From contig NC_021985.1 of the NCBI RefSeq assembly GCF_000444875.1, forward strand, positions 3,233,535-3,297,534: DNA of 64,000 bases, given 5' to 3'. Below, in pieces: positions 35,067 to 44,258 of this stretch (positions within the stretch are counted from its first letter, which is position 1; every line of letters begins with the position of its first letter). The position numbers and the translations under genes are program-made. The notes beneath the pieces are model-generated. The model was not told the origin of the DNA. It saw only the letters and a program-made list of their open reading frames with translations, and ran no database searches. Source of the DNA: Streptomyces collinus Tu 365. GTDB taxonomy: Bacteria; Actinomycetota; Actinomycetes; Streptomycetales; Streptomycetaceae.

Positions 35067-36497
35067 GTGACACACCCGCCGAAGAGCAGCGCGGCGCCGC
35101 CGCAGGCGGGCCCCGCCCTGCCCGCCGTTCCCCCGCAGCCCGGCCCGCCCGCGCCCGCGAGCCCGCCCCCGGCCCCCACCGGCCGCCGCACCGCCTTCGC
35201 CGAGGGCGCCGAGCGGCTGCGGGCCGCCGCGACCACCGAGCCGGGACGGCTGCGCATCATCGGAGCCGTACTGGCGCTGCTCGTCGTCGCGTTCGGGGCG
35301 GTCACCGCCTGGCAGACGTCCGAGCGCGCGGCCGCCGCCGACGACGTACTGCACCGCAGCCAGCCGCTCAGCTCCGGTGCGGCCGGCATCTACCGGTCGC
35401 TGGCCGACGCCAACACGGCGGCCTCCAGCGGGTTCCTGGCGGGCGGTCAGGAGAGCGCGGCCTCCCGCGACCGGTACGAGAAGGACATCCGCGCCGCGGC
35501 CGGCGGACTCGTCACGGCCGCCGCCAACGCGGAGCCGGGGTCGTCCTCCGAGGCGACCATCGCCCGGCTGAACCGGCTGCTGCCCGAGTACAAGGGCCTG
35601 ATCGAGCGCGCCCGGACCTACAACCGGCAGGGCTACCCGGTCGGCGGCGCGTATCTGCGCTACGCCAACGAGAAGATGCAGCAGGAGATGCTCCCGGCAG
35701 CGGAGGACCTCTACACCAAGGAGAACCAGCGGCTGGACGCCGACTACGCGGATGCGACGCCGTACCCGTGGGCGGCGATCGCGCTCGGCGTGCTCGCCCT
35801 GGCCGCCCTGGGCTGGGCCCAGCACCGCACCTACCAGCGCACCAACCGCGTCCTGAACCACGGCCTCGTCGCCGGCACGGCCGCGACGACGGTGGTGCTG
35901 CTGTGGCTGGTGGTCGGGCACGCGGTGGCGCGCACGGAGCTGAACGGCTCCTACGACCACGGCATCCGCTCGCTGAAGGTGCTGCACGACGCGCGGATCG
36001 CCTCGCTGAAGGCGCGCGGCAACGAGAACCTCAGCCTGGTGGCGCGCGGCGCCGAGACCGTGACGGTCGGCGGGCAGACGTACGACGCGTACTACTACGA
36101 CTTCGACAAGGACATGAACGTGCTCGGCCGGGGACTGACCGAGGCGGCCGGGCTCGCCGACGACCAGGCGGGCACCAAGCCGGTCACGGCGGCCCGGGGC
36201 AACATGGCGGTGTGGAAGAAGCGCCACGCCACGGCCCGCGGCGAGGACGAGAACGGCAACTACCAGCAGGCGCTCGACCTGGTGATCGGCGGCAAGGGCG
36301 CGACCGGCGCGTGCTTCGACAGCGTCGACAGCAACCTCGCCCGGGCCATCGACCACGAGCAGACCGAGTTCAGGCAGGCCGCGGGCAGCGGCCTCGACGC
36401 CATGACCGGACTGACCCTCGGGGCCGCGGTGCTCGCCGTGCTGGGCGCCGCCGGTGCCGTCGCGGGCATCGGGCGCAGGCTTTCGGAGTACCGGTGA
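35067..36497 (+). CDS. GlnX-like four-helix membrane sensor protein
   Basis: This 476-residue protein has a Pro/Ala-rich cytoplasmic N-terminus, membrane helix 1 (RIIGAVLALLVVAFGAVTAW, about 63-82), an outer helical domain of about 150 residues, two close helices (about 232-250 and 260-285), a second outer domain of about 150 residues, and a fourth helix near 445-468. This matches the layout of mycobacterial GlnX, which links the binding protein GlnH to the kinase PknG. The next gene encodes a GlnH-like protein and pknG is three genes on, so the match rests on context as well as topology. GTG 35067 follows GGGGGAGG. Its TGA overlaps the next start. Confidence 0.78.
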   Translation: MTHPPKSSAAPPQAGPALPAVPPQPGPPAPASPPPAPTGRRTAFAEGAERLRAAATTEPGRLRIIGAVLALLVVAFGAVTAWQTSERAAAADDVLHRSQPLSSGAAGIYRSLADANTAASSGFLAGGQESAASRDRYEKDIRAAAGGLVTAAANAEPGSSSEATIARLNRLLPEYKGLIERARTYNRQGYPVGGAYLRYANEKMQQEMLPAAEDLYTKENQRLDADYADATPYPWAAIALGVLALAALGWAQHRTYQRTNRVLNHGLVAGTAATTVVLLWLVVGHAVARTELNGSYDHGIRSLKVLHDARIASLKARGNENLSLVARGAETVTVGGQTYDAYYYDFDKDMNVLGRGLTEAAGLADDQAGTKPVTAARGNMAVWKKRHATARGEDENGNYQQALDLVIGGKGATGACFDSVDSNLARAIDHEQTEFRQAAGSGLDAMTGLTLGAAVLAVLGAAGAVAGIGRRLSEYR

Positions 36498-37540
36498 CAG
36501 GGGGCAGGACGATGTACGCGAGCCGTGTACGGACCTCCCTGCGGGGCTGGGGCGGGGTCGGCGCGATGGCCGTCCTGTGCGTCCTGGCGCTGGCGGCCGT
36601 CCTGCTGCTGCCCCGCACCCAGACCCGGGTCCAGGACGGCCCGGCCGGCGCCCGGGCGGCCACCGGCCTCCAGGCGCGCGCCGGCGCCTGCAAGGACTCC
36701 GAGGCGCAGAACAGGACGCTGCCGCCGTCCGGCGCCGACGGCCCGACCATCGAGGCCATCAAGTCCCGTACGGGCGCCAAGCGCAAGCTGGTCGTCGGCG
36801 TCGACCAGAACAGCTACCACTGGGGCTACCGCAACCCGAACACCGAGGGGGCGGAGCTGGAGGGCTTCGACATCGACCTCGTCCACAAGATCGCCGAGGA
36901 CATCCTCGGCGACCCGGACGCCGTCCAGTTCAAGGCCATACCGACCAGTCAGCGCATCCCCGCCATCAAGGACGGCCGGGTCGACATGGTGGTCCGCACG
37001 ATGACCATCACCTGCGAGCGGCTCGGCGACGTCGCGTTCTCCGCGCCGTACTTCAAGACCGGGCAGCAGGTGCTCGCGCCCAAGTCCTCGGGCGTCACCG
37101 GCTACAACGGCACGCTCGCGCACCAGAGGATCTGCACGGCGTCCGGTTCGACCGCCTACATCAAGCTGAAGGCGGACCGGGACAAGGGCGCCCTGCCGGC
37201 CTCCACCGACATCTCCACCACCGTCCCCAACCAGCTCGACTGCCTGGTGCGGCTGCAGCTCGGCGAGGTCGACGCGGTGGTCACCGACGGCGCGCTCGCC
37301 GCCAGCCAGGCCGCCCAGGACCCGACCCTGGAACTCAAGGGCGCGGCGTTCACGACCGAGTACTACGGCGTGGCGATGAAGAAGGACGCGAGTGATCTGG
37401 TACGCCGGGTGAACCGCATCCTGGTGGACTACCGCGCGCACGGCTGGCAGACGTCGTACGACACCTGGCTCGCGGCGACCCTGGGCAAGGACCCGGGGCC
37501 GTCCCGGCCGCCCGCCCCGCAGTACCTGTCCACGGACTGA
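36494..37540 (+). CDS. GlnH-like periplasmic glutamate/aspartate-binding protein
   Basis: This 348-residue protein has an N-terminal membrane segment (VGAMAVLCVLALAAVLLL) and a family 3 solute-binding domain: RKLVVGVDQNSYHWGY, LEGFDIDLVHKIAEDI, GRVDMVVRTMTITCERL, and VAFSAPYFKTGQQVLA. The family binds acidic or polar amino acids. No ABC permease or ATPase is adjacent; the neighbours are a GlnX-like membrane protein and PknG, so it probably acts as a sensor rather than an importer. A typical lipobox is not seen, unlike mycobacterial GlnH, so it may stay membrane-anchored by its N-terminal helix. GTG 36494 overlaps the previous stop; ATG 36512 is an alternative. Confidence 0.85.
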   Translation: MTGGRTMYASRVRTSLRGWGGVGAMAVLCVLALAAVLLLPRTQTRVQDGPAGARAATGLQARAGACKDSEAQNRTLPPSGADGPTIEAIKSRTGAKRKLVVGVDQNSYHWGYRNPNTEGAELEGFDIDLVHKIAEDILGDPDAVQFKAIPTSQRIPAIKDGRVDMVVRTMTITCERLGDVAFSAPYFKTGQQVLAPKSSGVTGYNGTLAHQRICTASGSTAYIKLKADRDKGALPASTDISTTVPNQLDCLVRLQLGEVDAVVTDGALAASQAAQDPTLELKGAAFTTEYYGVAMKKDASDLVRRVNRILVDYRAHGWQTSYDTWLAATLGKDPGPSRPPAPQYLSTD

Positions 37541-37594
37541 GCCCGCCCCGACCGAACCGACCCAGGCCAACCACACAGCAGCGAGAGGTGATCG

Positions 37595-38905
37595 ATGGGC
37601 GTCACGGACCCCGCCGGGCCGGTGATGGACCGGGACGAGGTGGACCGTGCGCTGGCCCGGCTCGGTGCCGAGCACGAGGCGATCGAGACCTCGCTGCTCG
37701 CCCTCCAGGACCACGCCGGCCGCAGGCTCCTCGAAGGCGCCGAGCTGACCGGCGTCACCCGGGAGCGCTGGGCCGCCGCCGAGGCGTCCATCACCCTGCT
37801 GTGGGCCTACTTCGACGCCTACTCGGCCGCGCTGCGCTCCGCCCGGGAGATCCGGGCCCGGCGCCGCTGGTCCAGCCGGGAGGACCTGGCGGAGCTGACC
37901 GAGCTGCTGCGCGGCGAGTCCGTCACCGTCCCGGACGGCGCCGGCGGCGGCGGTCACACGGGCCGGCTCAGCGAGGGCTTCTCGCTGACCGCCCTGGTCG
38001 ACCGGATGAACGAGCTGTACGCCTCCTCGCTCGACCTGGTCGTCACCGCCGACGCGGTCTGGTCGGCGCTGCCCGCGCGGATCGATTTACTCGCCGCCGA
38101 ACTCCAGCGCACCCGCAAGCTCGCCCACTCCGTCGGCGTGCGCCCCGGCGAGCACCCGGCCGGCGACGACCTGGAGCGCATCACGCGCACCCTGACCGGG
38201 CTGCGCGAGGACGTGGTCTCCGACCCGCTGGCCTTCTGGGTGCCCGCCGAGGGCAGTTCGGCGCCCGGCGGCGGCCGGCCGGACACCACCGTGTACGACC
38301 GTGAGGCGCGCGCCCTGGAGGACGTGCGCCGGGAGATCGACGCGGTGCTCACCGTGCGCCAGGACGCGGAGACGCGGCTGATCCGGCTGCGCGACCTGCT
38401 CTCCCGGGCGGACCGCACCCTCGCCGAGGCGCGCACCGCGCGCGGCGAGGTGCTCGCCAAGATCGCGGCGACCGAGGTGCCCGTGGTCAGCGGGCCGCCG
38501 ACCGTGCTCCAGGAGCAGCTCGCGACGGCCGCCGAGTACCGGCGGCAGGCGCGCTGGCACCGGCTCTCGCCGCTGCTGGAGTCGCTGGAGCAGAAGGCCG
38601 AGGACGAACTGCTGCGCGCTCGCGAGTCGTTGACGGCGGTGACCGCGCCGCTCGCGGTCCGCGCCGAGCTGCGCGGGCGGCTCGACGCGTACCGGGCGAA
38701 GGTGGCCCGGCACGGGCTGGCCGAGGACCCGCTGCTGGTCGAGCGGTACGACGCGGCCCGGCGGATGCTGTGGAGCGCGCCCTGCGACCTGCGGGTGGCC
38801 GAGCAGGCCGTGCTGCGCTACCAGCAGGCGGCGGCCGAGCAGCTCGGCACGCCCGGAATCCCCCCTCAGGGCGGGCCCGAGGACCGTAGGAGTGAGTCGT
38901 CATGA
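37595..38905 (+). CDS. coiled-coil protein of unknown function in PknG cluster; contains a TTA codon
   Basis: This 436-residue soluble protein is mostly helical with heptad-like stretches (RALEDVRREIDAVLTVRQDA, ETRLIRLRDLLSRADRTLAE, LESLEQKAEDELLRARESL). No signal peptide or membrane helix is seen, and no family is recognised. Leu 165 is encoded by TTA (38087-38089), the rare codon read by the bldA tRNA in Streptomyces, so its translation may be timed with development or stress. The ATG follows GAGAGGTG. It is 54 bases after the GlnH-like gene and overlaps pknG by ATGA. A scaffold role between sensor and kinase is inferred from position only. Confidence 0.8.
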   Translation: MGVTDPAGPVMDRDEVDRALARLGAEHEAIETSLLALQDHAGRRLLEGAELTGVTRERWAAAEASITLLWAYFDAYSAALRSAREIRARRRWSSREDLAELTELLRGESVTVPDGAGGGGHTGRLSEGFSLTALVDRMNELYASSLDLVVTADAVWSALPARIDLLAAELQRTRKLAHSVGVRPGEHPAGDDLERITRTLTGLREDVVSDPLAFWVPAEGSSAPGGGRPDTTVYDREARALEDVRREIDAVLTVRQDAETRLIRLRDLLSRADRTLAEARTARGEVLAKIAATEVPVVSGPPTVLQEQLATAAEYRRQARWHRLSPLLESLEQKAEDELLRARESLTAVTAPLAVRAELRGRLDAYRAKVARHGLAEDPLLVERYDAARRMLWSAPCDLRVAEQAVLRYQQAAAEQLGTPGIPPQGGPEDRRSESS

Positions 38906-41373
38906 GTCAGGCACAGCGGCCGTGCCAGCGGCCCGGCTGCGAGGGGTCGTACGAGGACGTCGGCGGCGGTGAGCTGTACTGCGACACCTGCGGCCTCGCC
39001 CCGGTCGTCTCCGCGACCGGCATGGTCGGCTCACCGCCCACCGGGGTCACCAGGGGCTCCTCGGCGAGCGGCGGTTCGGGCTCCACGGGCCGCAGCGCGC
39101 GGACGTCGTCGCAGTCGTCGAAGTCGCGGCGGTCGGTGTCCGGGCGGCTCTCCCGCTCCCTGTCGGGCAGCGCCACCGGCCGCTCGGTGTCGGTGCGCAG
39201 CTCCGGCTCCTCCTCCGGGACCTCCGCCCGCGGCCGGCTCGGCGCCGGTCTGGTGTCGGTGCCGCAGGTGCCGCGGCCCGACCCGCGCGCCATGGTGCTC
39301 GACAACCCGGAGGTGCCCGAGCGCAAGCGGTTCTGCTCGCGCTCCGACTGCGGAGCGCCGGTCGGCCGGGCCCGCGGCGAGCGGCCCGGACGCACGGAGG
39401 GCTTCTGCACCAAGTGCGGGCACCCGTACTCGTTCGTGCCCAAGCTGAAGGCCGGGGACGTCGTGCACGGCCAGTACGAGGTGGCCGGCTGCCTGGCGCA
39501 CGGCGGTCTGGGCTGGATCTACCTCGCGGTGGACCGGGCGGTCTCCGACCGCTGGGTGGTGCTCAAGGGCCTGCTGGACACCGGCGACCAGGACGCGATG
39601 GCCGCCGCGATCTCCGAGCGGCGCTTCCTCGCCGAGATCGAGCACGCCAACATCGTGCGGATCTACAACTTCGTGGAGCACCTCGACCAGCGCACCGGCT
39701 CCCTCGACGGCTACATCGTCATGGAGTACGTCGGCGGCAAGTCGCTGAAGGAGATCGCCAACGCCCGCCGCACACCGGACGGCCGGCGCGACCCGCTGCC
39801 GGTGGAGCAGGCGTGCGCGTACGGCATCGAGGCGCTGGAGGCGCTCGGCCACCTGCACAGCCGCAACCTGCTGTACTGCGACTTCAAGGTCGACAACGCC
39901 ATCCAGACCGAGGACCAGCTCAAGCTGATCGACATGGGCGCGGTGCGCCGCATGGACGACGACGAGTCGGCGATCTACGGCACGGTCGGCTACCAGGCGC
40001 CGGAGGTGGCCGAGATCGGCCCGTCGGTGGCGAGCGACCTGTACACCGTGGGCCGCACCCTCGCGGTGCTCACGTTCGACTTCCAGGGCTACACGAACGT
40101 CTTCGTGGACTCCCTGCCCGACCCGGACAACATCGAGGTCTTCCACCGCTACGAGTCCTTCTACCGGCTCCTGGTGCGGGCCACCGACCCCGACCCGGCC
40201 CGCCGGTTCGCCTCCGCGCAGGAGATGGCCGAGCAGCTGACCGGGGTGCTGCGCGAGGTCGTCTCGCTGCAGACGGGGCAGGCCAGGCCCGCGCTGTCGA
40301 CGCTGTTCGGGCCGGAGGTGCGGGTCACGGACACGGAGTTGTTCCCCCGTCTCGACGGGGACGTGTCACGGCTGGGCGCGCGCGCCACGCGGGCCGCCGG
40401 GTCTCCCCCGGAGCTGCCCCCGCCGGCCCTCGTCAGACCCGTGGACACCCCGGCGGCCGCCCTCGCGCTGCCCGTCCCGCTGGTCGACCCGGCCGACCCC
40501 AACGCCGGTTTCCTGGCGGGGCTGATGGCGTCCGCGCCGGCGGAGCTGATCGCCGCGCTGGACGCGGCGCCGGTACGGACCGTGGAGACCCGGCTGCGGC
40601 AGGTCCGCGCCCGACTGGAGAGCGGCGACCACCCCGGCGCGCTGGCGGCGCTGGCCGAGCTGGAGGGCGAACGGCCCGACGACTGGCGGGTGGTGTGGTA
40701 CCGGGGCACGGCCGCCCTGGTCACCGGGGACTTCGAGGGCGCGGCGCTGTCCTTCGACGCGGTCTACGACGCCTTCCCGGGCGAGGCCGCGCCCAAGCTG
40801 GCGCTCGGCCTGTGCGCGGAGGTGCTGGGCCAGCTGGACAACGCGGCCGAGTACTACCGGCTGGTGTGGGCGACCGACCCGAGCTTCGTCAGCGCCGCCT
40901 TCGGCCTGGCCAGGGTGCAGCTCGCGGCCGGTGACCGGCAGGGCGCGGTACGCACCCTGGAGTCGGTGCCGGAGTCCTCCATCCACTACACGGCGGCCCG
41001 GGTCGCGGCCGTCCGGGCCCGGCTCAGACAGCGCACGGCGGTCGCCGGTGACGTACCGTTCCTGGACGACCTGACCGCCGCCGCGGGCCAGGTCGAGGCG
41101 CTCCGGACGTACGGTCTGGACCCCGCCAGGCGCGAGCAGTTGTCGGCCGAAGTGCTCGGCAGCGCCCTGGACTGGATACTCTCCGGAGGCCAGGGAGCCG
41201 ACCTGCCCGCCACCGGCGGGCGGGTGCTGCTCGGCAGCGGTCTGGACGAGCGGGGCCTCCGCTTCGGCCTGGAGCGCGCGTACCGCACGCTGGCGCGCCT
41301 CGCGCCCGGCGGTGAGGAGAGGATCGAGCTGGTGGAACGGGCCAACCGTTACCGCCCCCGGACGTGGGTGTAG
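38902..41373 (+). CDS. pknG: serine/threonine protein kinase PknG
   Basis: This 823-residue kinase has the PknG order: rubredoxin-like domain, kinase domain and TPR domain. The rubredoxin cysteines are C145, C150, C169 and C172 (FCSRSDCG and GFCTKCGHPY). The kinase domain has catalytic Lys 222 (WVVLKG), Glu 245, catalytic loop YCDFKVDN with Asp 327, and metal Asp 344 in DMG in place of DFG. TPR-like helices fill about 560-820. Unusual is an extra zinc ribbon at the start (C8, C13, C27, C30) followed by a 65-residue Ser/Arg-rich linker. Mycobacterial PknG phosphorylates the FHA protein GarA to control glutamate metabolism; an FHA gene is downstream here. Confidence 0.95.
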   Translation: MSQAQRPCQRPGCEGSYEDVGGGELYCDTCGLAPVVSATGMVGSPPTGVTRGSSASGGSGSTGRSARTSSQSSKSRRSVSGRLSRSLSGSATGRSVSVRSSGSSSGTSARGRLGAGLVSVPQVPRPDPRAMVLDNPEVPERKRFCSRSDCGAPVGRARGERPGRTEGFCTKCGHPYSFVPKLKAGDVVHGQYEVAGCLAHGGLGWIYLAVDRAVSDRWVVLKGLLDTGDQDAMAAAISERRFLAEIEHANIVRIYNFVEHLDQRTGSLDGYIVMEYVGGKSLKEIANARRTPDGRRDPLPVEQACAYGIEALEALGHLHSRNLLYCDFKVDNAIQTEDQLKLIDMGAVRRMDDDESAIYGTVGYQAPEVAEIGPSVASDLYTVGRTLAVLTFDFQGYTNVFVDSLPDPDNIEVFHRYESFYRLLVRATDPDPARRFASAQEMAEQLTGVLREVVSLQTGQARPALSTLFGPEVRVTDTELFPRLDGDVSRLGARATRAAGSPPELPPPALVRPVDTPAAALALPVPLVDPADPNAGFLAGLMASAPAELIAALDAAPVRTVETRLRQVRARLESGDHPGALAALAELEGERPDDWRVVWYRGTAALVTGDFEGAALSFDAVYDAFPGEAAPKLALGLCAEVLGQLDNAAEYYRLVWATDPSFVSAAFGLARVQLAAGDRQGAVRTLESVPESSIHYTAARVAAVRARLRQRTAVAGDVPFLDDLTAAAGQVEALRTYGLDPARREQLSAEVLGSALDWILSGGQGADLPATGGRVLLGSGLDERGLRFGLERAYRTLARLAPGGEERIELVERANRYRPRTWV

Positions 41374-41376
41374 TTG

Positions 41377-42741
41377 ATGTCGCAGATGCCCCAGCAGGCC
41401 GCACTGGCGAAGTGCCCGAGCTGCGCGGAGCCGCTCGAGTCGGGTGACCTCTTCTGCGGTGCGTGCGGATACGACCTGTCCGTCGTGCCCGCCCCGCCGC
41501 AGGACCATCCGACGCTCACCATGACCGGTCCGGCGACGCCCGCCGACGGCGTGGACTGGCCCGCCCCCGACCCGGCCGGCTCCGGTGCCACGCCGCCCAC
41601 GGCGCACCGGGCCGCCGACGTGCCCGGCACCGACTCGGGCGGCAACCCGCTGCACGGGCAGGAGCAGCAGCACCCGCACGAGCCGCGTGAGCCGCACGAG
41701 CCGCGGGAGCCGCACGAGCCGCCCGCCTCCGGTGTCCGCTTCGACCGGCCCGCGGAACCCGAGGAGTACCCGTTGCAGGCACCGGACCCGCGCGTGGCCG
41801 CCGACACCGCCGTGCCGGAGGGCGCGGCGAAGGTGTGCGTCGCCTGCCGGGCCGGCCAGGTCGACGACGACGGCTACTGCGAGAACTGCGGGCACGCCCA
41901 GCCGCGTGAACGCGACCACATGGAGCGGGAGTCGGGCCCGGTCGCCGCGGTCAGCGACCGCGGCCTGCGCCACCACCGCAACGAGGACTCCTTCACCGTC
42001 GGGCACACCGCGCTGTCCGACGGCACGCCCGCCGCCGTGGCGGTGGTCTGCGACGGCGTGTCCTCCGCGACCCGGCCCGACGAGGCCTCGGCGGCCGCCG
42101 CGCGGACGGCCGGTGACCTCCTGCTGGCCGCGCTGCCGCGCGGCACGCACCCCCAGCAGGCGATGCACGAGGCGATCGTGGCCGCCGCGCAGGCGGTCGA
42201 CGCGCTGGCCGGTGAGCCCGCCTCGGCCCGTGAGCACACCCCGCACCAGAACGCCCCGGCCTGCACCTTCGTCGGCGCGGTGGTCGCCTCCGGGCTGCTG
42301 GTGGTCGGCTGGGTCGGCGACAGCCGCGCCTACTGGGTGCCGGCGGACCGCTCGGCGCCCGCGGCCCGGCTGACCGAGGACGACTCCTGGGCCGCCCAGA
42401 TGGTCGCGGCCGGCCTGATGAACGAGGCGGAGGCGTACGCGGACGAGCGGGCCCACGCCATCACCGGCTGGCTCGGCGCGGACGCCTACGAACTGGAGCC
42501 GCACACCGCGTCGTTCAAGCCGGACCGGCCGGGCGTGGTGGTGGTGTGCACCGACGGCCTGTGGAACTACGCCGAGACGGCCGAGGAGATGGCCGAGATC
42601 GTGCCCCTGGACGCGGCCACCCGTCCGCTGCACGGCGCCCGGGTCCTGGTCGGCCACGCCCTGGACGGCGGGGGCCACGACAACGTAACAGTGGCCCTCC
42701 TGCCGTTCCCCGCACCGCCGCAGGGGGCAGGATCGGCCTGA
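41377..42741 (+). CDS. PP2C-type protein phosphatase with two zinc ribbons
   Basis: This 454-residue protein has an N-terminal zinc ribbon (C13, C16, C27, C30: CPSC and CGACG), a Pro/Glu/His-rich linker with repeats of PHEPRE, a second zinc ribbon (CVACRAG and CENCGHAQ) and a PP2C catalytic domain. The metal motifs are DRGLRHHRNEDS, VVCDGVSS, GWVGDSRAYW, VCTDGLWNY and GGHDNVTVALL. It would remove phosphates added by PknG. ATG 41377 lies 3 bases after the pknG stop; a TTG directly after that stop is a weaker alternative. No strong ribosome-binding site is seen, so coupling with pknG is likely. Confidence 0.93.
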   Translation: MSQMPQQAALAKCPSCAEPLESGDLFCGACGYDLSVVPAPPQDHPTLTMTGPATPADGVDWPAPDPAGSGATPPTAHRAADVPGTDSGGNPLHGQEQQHPHEPREPHEPREPHEPPASGVRFDRPAEPEEYPLQAPDPRVAADTAVPEGAAKVCVACRAGQVDDDGYCENCGHAQPRERDHMERESGPVAAVSDRGLRHHRNEDSFTVGHTALSDGTPAAVAVVCDGVSSATRPDEASAAAARTAGDLLLAALPRGTHPQQAMHEAIVAAAQAVDALAGEPASAREHTPHQNAPACTFVGAVVASGLLVVGWVGDSRAYWVPADRSAPAARLTEDDSWAAQMVAAGLMNEAEAYADERAHAITGWLGADAYELEPHTASFKPDRPGVVVVCTDGLWNYAETAEEMAEIVPLDAATRPLHGARVLVGHALDGGGHDNVTVALLPFPAPPQGAGSA

Positions 42742-42802
42742 GGCCGTACACGACGGGGAGGCCTCGACGGACCGGAGGGGACCGGTCCGGCCACACGCAT
42801 TG

Positions 42803-42818
42803 CCCCGCGCGAGCGGGG
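42803..42818 (+). promoter_or_regulatory. hairpin with GNRA-type loop in the PP2C - vWA gap
   Basis: CCCCGC (42803-42808) and GCGGGG (42813-42818) pair around GCGA, followed by TTGT. It lies in the 102-base gap before the vWA gene. It could be a weak terminator or an mRNA processing site that sets different levels of upstream and downstream genes. Confidence 0.4.
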
Positions 42819-42843
42819 TTGTACTAGGGGGATTCGAAGCAGC

Positions 42844-44190
42844 ATGGCCAATTTCGCCAAGTCGAACGTGCCGCAGTTCTCGGTCGACGTCTACCAGAAC
42901 GAGTACCTGCCCGAGGGCGGCCGCGAGGTCAACGCCATCGTCACCGTGACCGCGACCGGTGGCGGCACGGTCGGCAGCGCCGTCGCGGCCCCGCACCTGT
43001 ACGCGCCCGGCCAGGGGCCCTCCGCCGCAGTGGCGATCATGGTCGACTGCTCGGGTTCCATGGAGTACCCGCCGACCAAGATGCGCAACGCCCGAGACGC
43101 CACGGCCGCCGCCGTCGACACCCTGCGCGACGGCGTGCACTTCGCGGTGATCGGCGGCACGCACGTCGCCAAGGAGGTCTATCCCGGCGGCGGGCGGCTC
43201 GCGGTCGCCGACGCCGCCACCCGCGAGGAGGCCAAGCAGGCGCTGCGCCGGCTGAGCGCGGGCGGCGGTACGGCCATCGGCACCTGGCTGCGGCTGGCCG
43301 ACCGGCTGCTGTCCTCGGCCGACGTCGCCATCCGGCACGGCATCCTGCTCACCGACGGCCGCAACGAGCACGAGTCGCCGGAGGACCTGCGGGCCGCGCT
43401 GGACGAGTGCGCCGGGCGGTTCACCTGTGACGCGCGGGGCGTGGGCACCGACTGGGAAGTGAAAGAAGTCACAGGCATCGCCTCGGCGCTGCTCGGCACG
43501 GCGGACATCGTCGCCGATCCGGCGGGCCTGGCCGCCGACTTCACGCGGATGATGGAGACGGCGATGGGCAAGGAGGTCGCCGACGTGGCCCTGCGGGTGT
43601 GGACGCCGGTCGGCACCACCATCCGGTTCGTCAAGCAAGTAGCGCCCACCGTCGAGGAGTTGACCGGCCGACGGACCGAGGCGGGCCCGCGCGCCGGCGA
43701 CTATCCCACCGGGTCCTGGGGCGACGAGTCCCGCGACTACCACCTGTGCGTCGAGGTCCCGGCGGCCGGTCTCGGCCAGGAGATGCTCGCCGCGCGGGTC
43801 TCCCTGGTCGTCCCACAAGCGGACGGAACGGTACAGAACCTCGGGGCGCAGGGGCTCGTACGGGCCGTGTGGACCGACGACATGGCCGCCTCGACCTCGA
43901 TCAGCCCCCAGGTGGCGCACTACACCGGGCAGGCCGAACTGGCACAGGCCATCCAACAGGGGCTCGACCTTCGCAAAGCGGGCGATTTCGACGGGGCAAC
44001 GGCCAAATTGGGACGTGCTGTTCAGCTCGCGAGTGCCTCGGGGAACGCGGATACTGCGAAACTGCTTTCGAAGGTGGTGGACGTGGTCGACGCGGCGACA
44101 GGTACTGTGCGACTGAAGGCGAAGGTCGCGGAGGCCGACGAGATGACTCTCGAGACCCGGTCCACAAAGACTGTTCGTGTAAAGAAGTGA
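42844..44190 (+). CDS. von Willebrand factor A domain protein
   Basis: This 448-residue cytoplasmic protein has a vWA domain with an intact metal-ion-dependent adhesion site: IMVDCSGSM (DxSxS, near residue 72), a Thr in GGGTAIGTWL and an Asp in GILLTDGRNEHES. N- and C-terminal beta and helical extensions flank it. No signal peptide or membrane helix is seen. In other bacteria vWA proteins occur with PP2C phosphatases and kinases (TerY-type triads), where the domain is thought to hold complexes together through metal-dependent contacts. Here the same set lies next to PknG. The start ATG lacks a close ribosome-binding site (AGGGGG is 12 bases away). Confidence 0.9.
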   Translation: MANFAKSNVPQFSVDVYQNEYLPEGGREVNAIVTVTATGGGTVGSAVAAPHLYAPGQGPSAAVAIMVDCSGSMEYPPTKMRNARDATAAAVDTLRDGVHFAVIGGTHVAKEVYPGGGRLAVADAATREEAKQALRRLSAGGGTAIGTWLRLADRLLSSADVAIRHGILLTDGRNEHESPEDLRAALDECAGRFTCDARGVGTDWEVKEVTGIASALLGTADIVADPAGLAADFTRMMETAMGKEVADVALRVWTPVGTTIRFVKQVAPTVEELTGRRTEAGPRAGDYPTGSWGDESRDYHLCVEVPAAGLGQEMLAARVSLVVPQADGTVQNLGAQGLVRAVWTDDMAASTSISPQVAHYTGQAELAQAIQQGLDLRKAGDFDGATAKLGRAVQLASASGNADTAKLLSKVVDVVDAATGTVRLKAKVAEADEMTLETRSTKTVRVKK

Positions 44191-44258
44191 CACCAGTAGT
44201 GACCACGAAGTACCGAAGCACTGAAGCAGGATCCTGAAGGAGAGGGGGAAGCGCCGAC

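Noticed and set aside
36494..37540. Amino-acid ABC importer
   Set aside because: A family 3 binding protein suggests an importer, but no permease or ATPase is adjacent. The GlnX-like gene and pknG explain it better as a sensor.
40366..44193. A 1275-codon open frame on the minus strand opposite PknG, PP2C and vWA genes
   Set aside because: It mirrors genes with intact kinase, phosphatase and MIDAS motifs, and its own sequence has no recognisable domain or ribosome-binding site.
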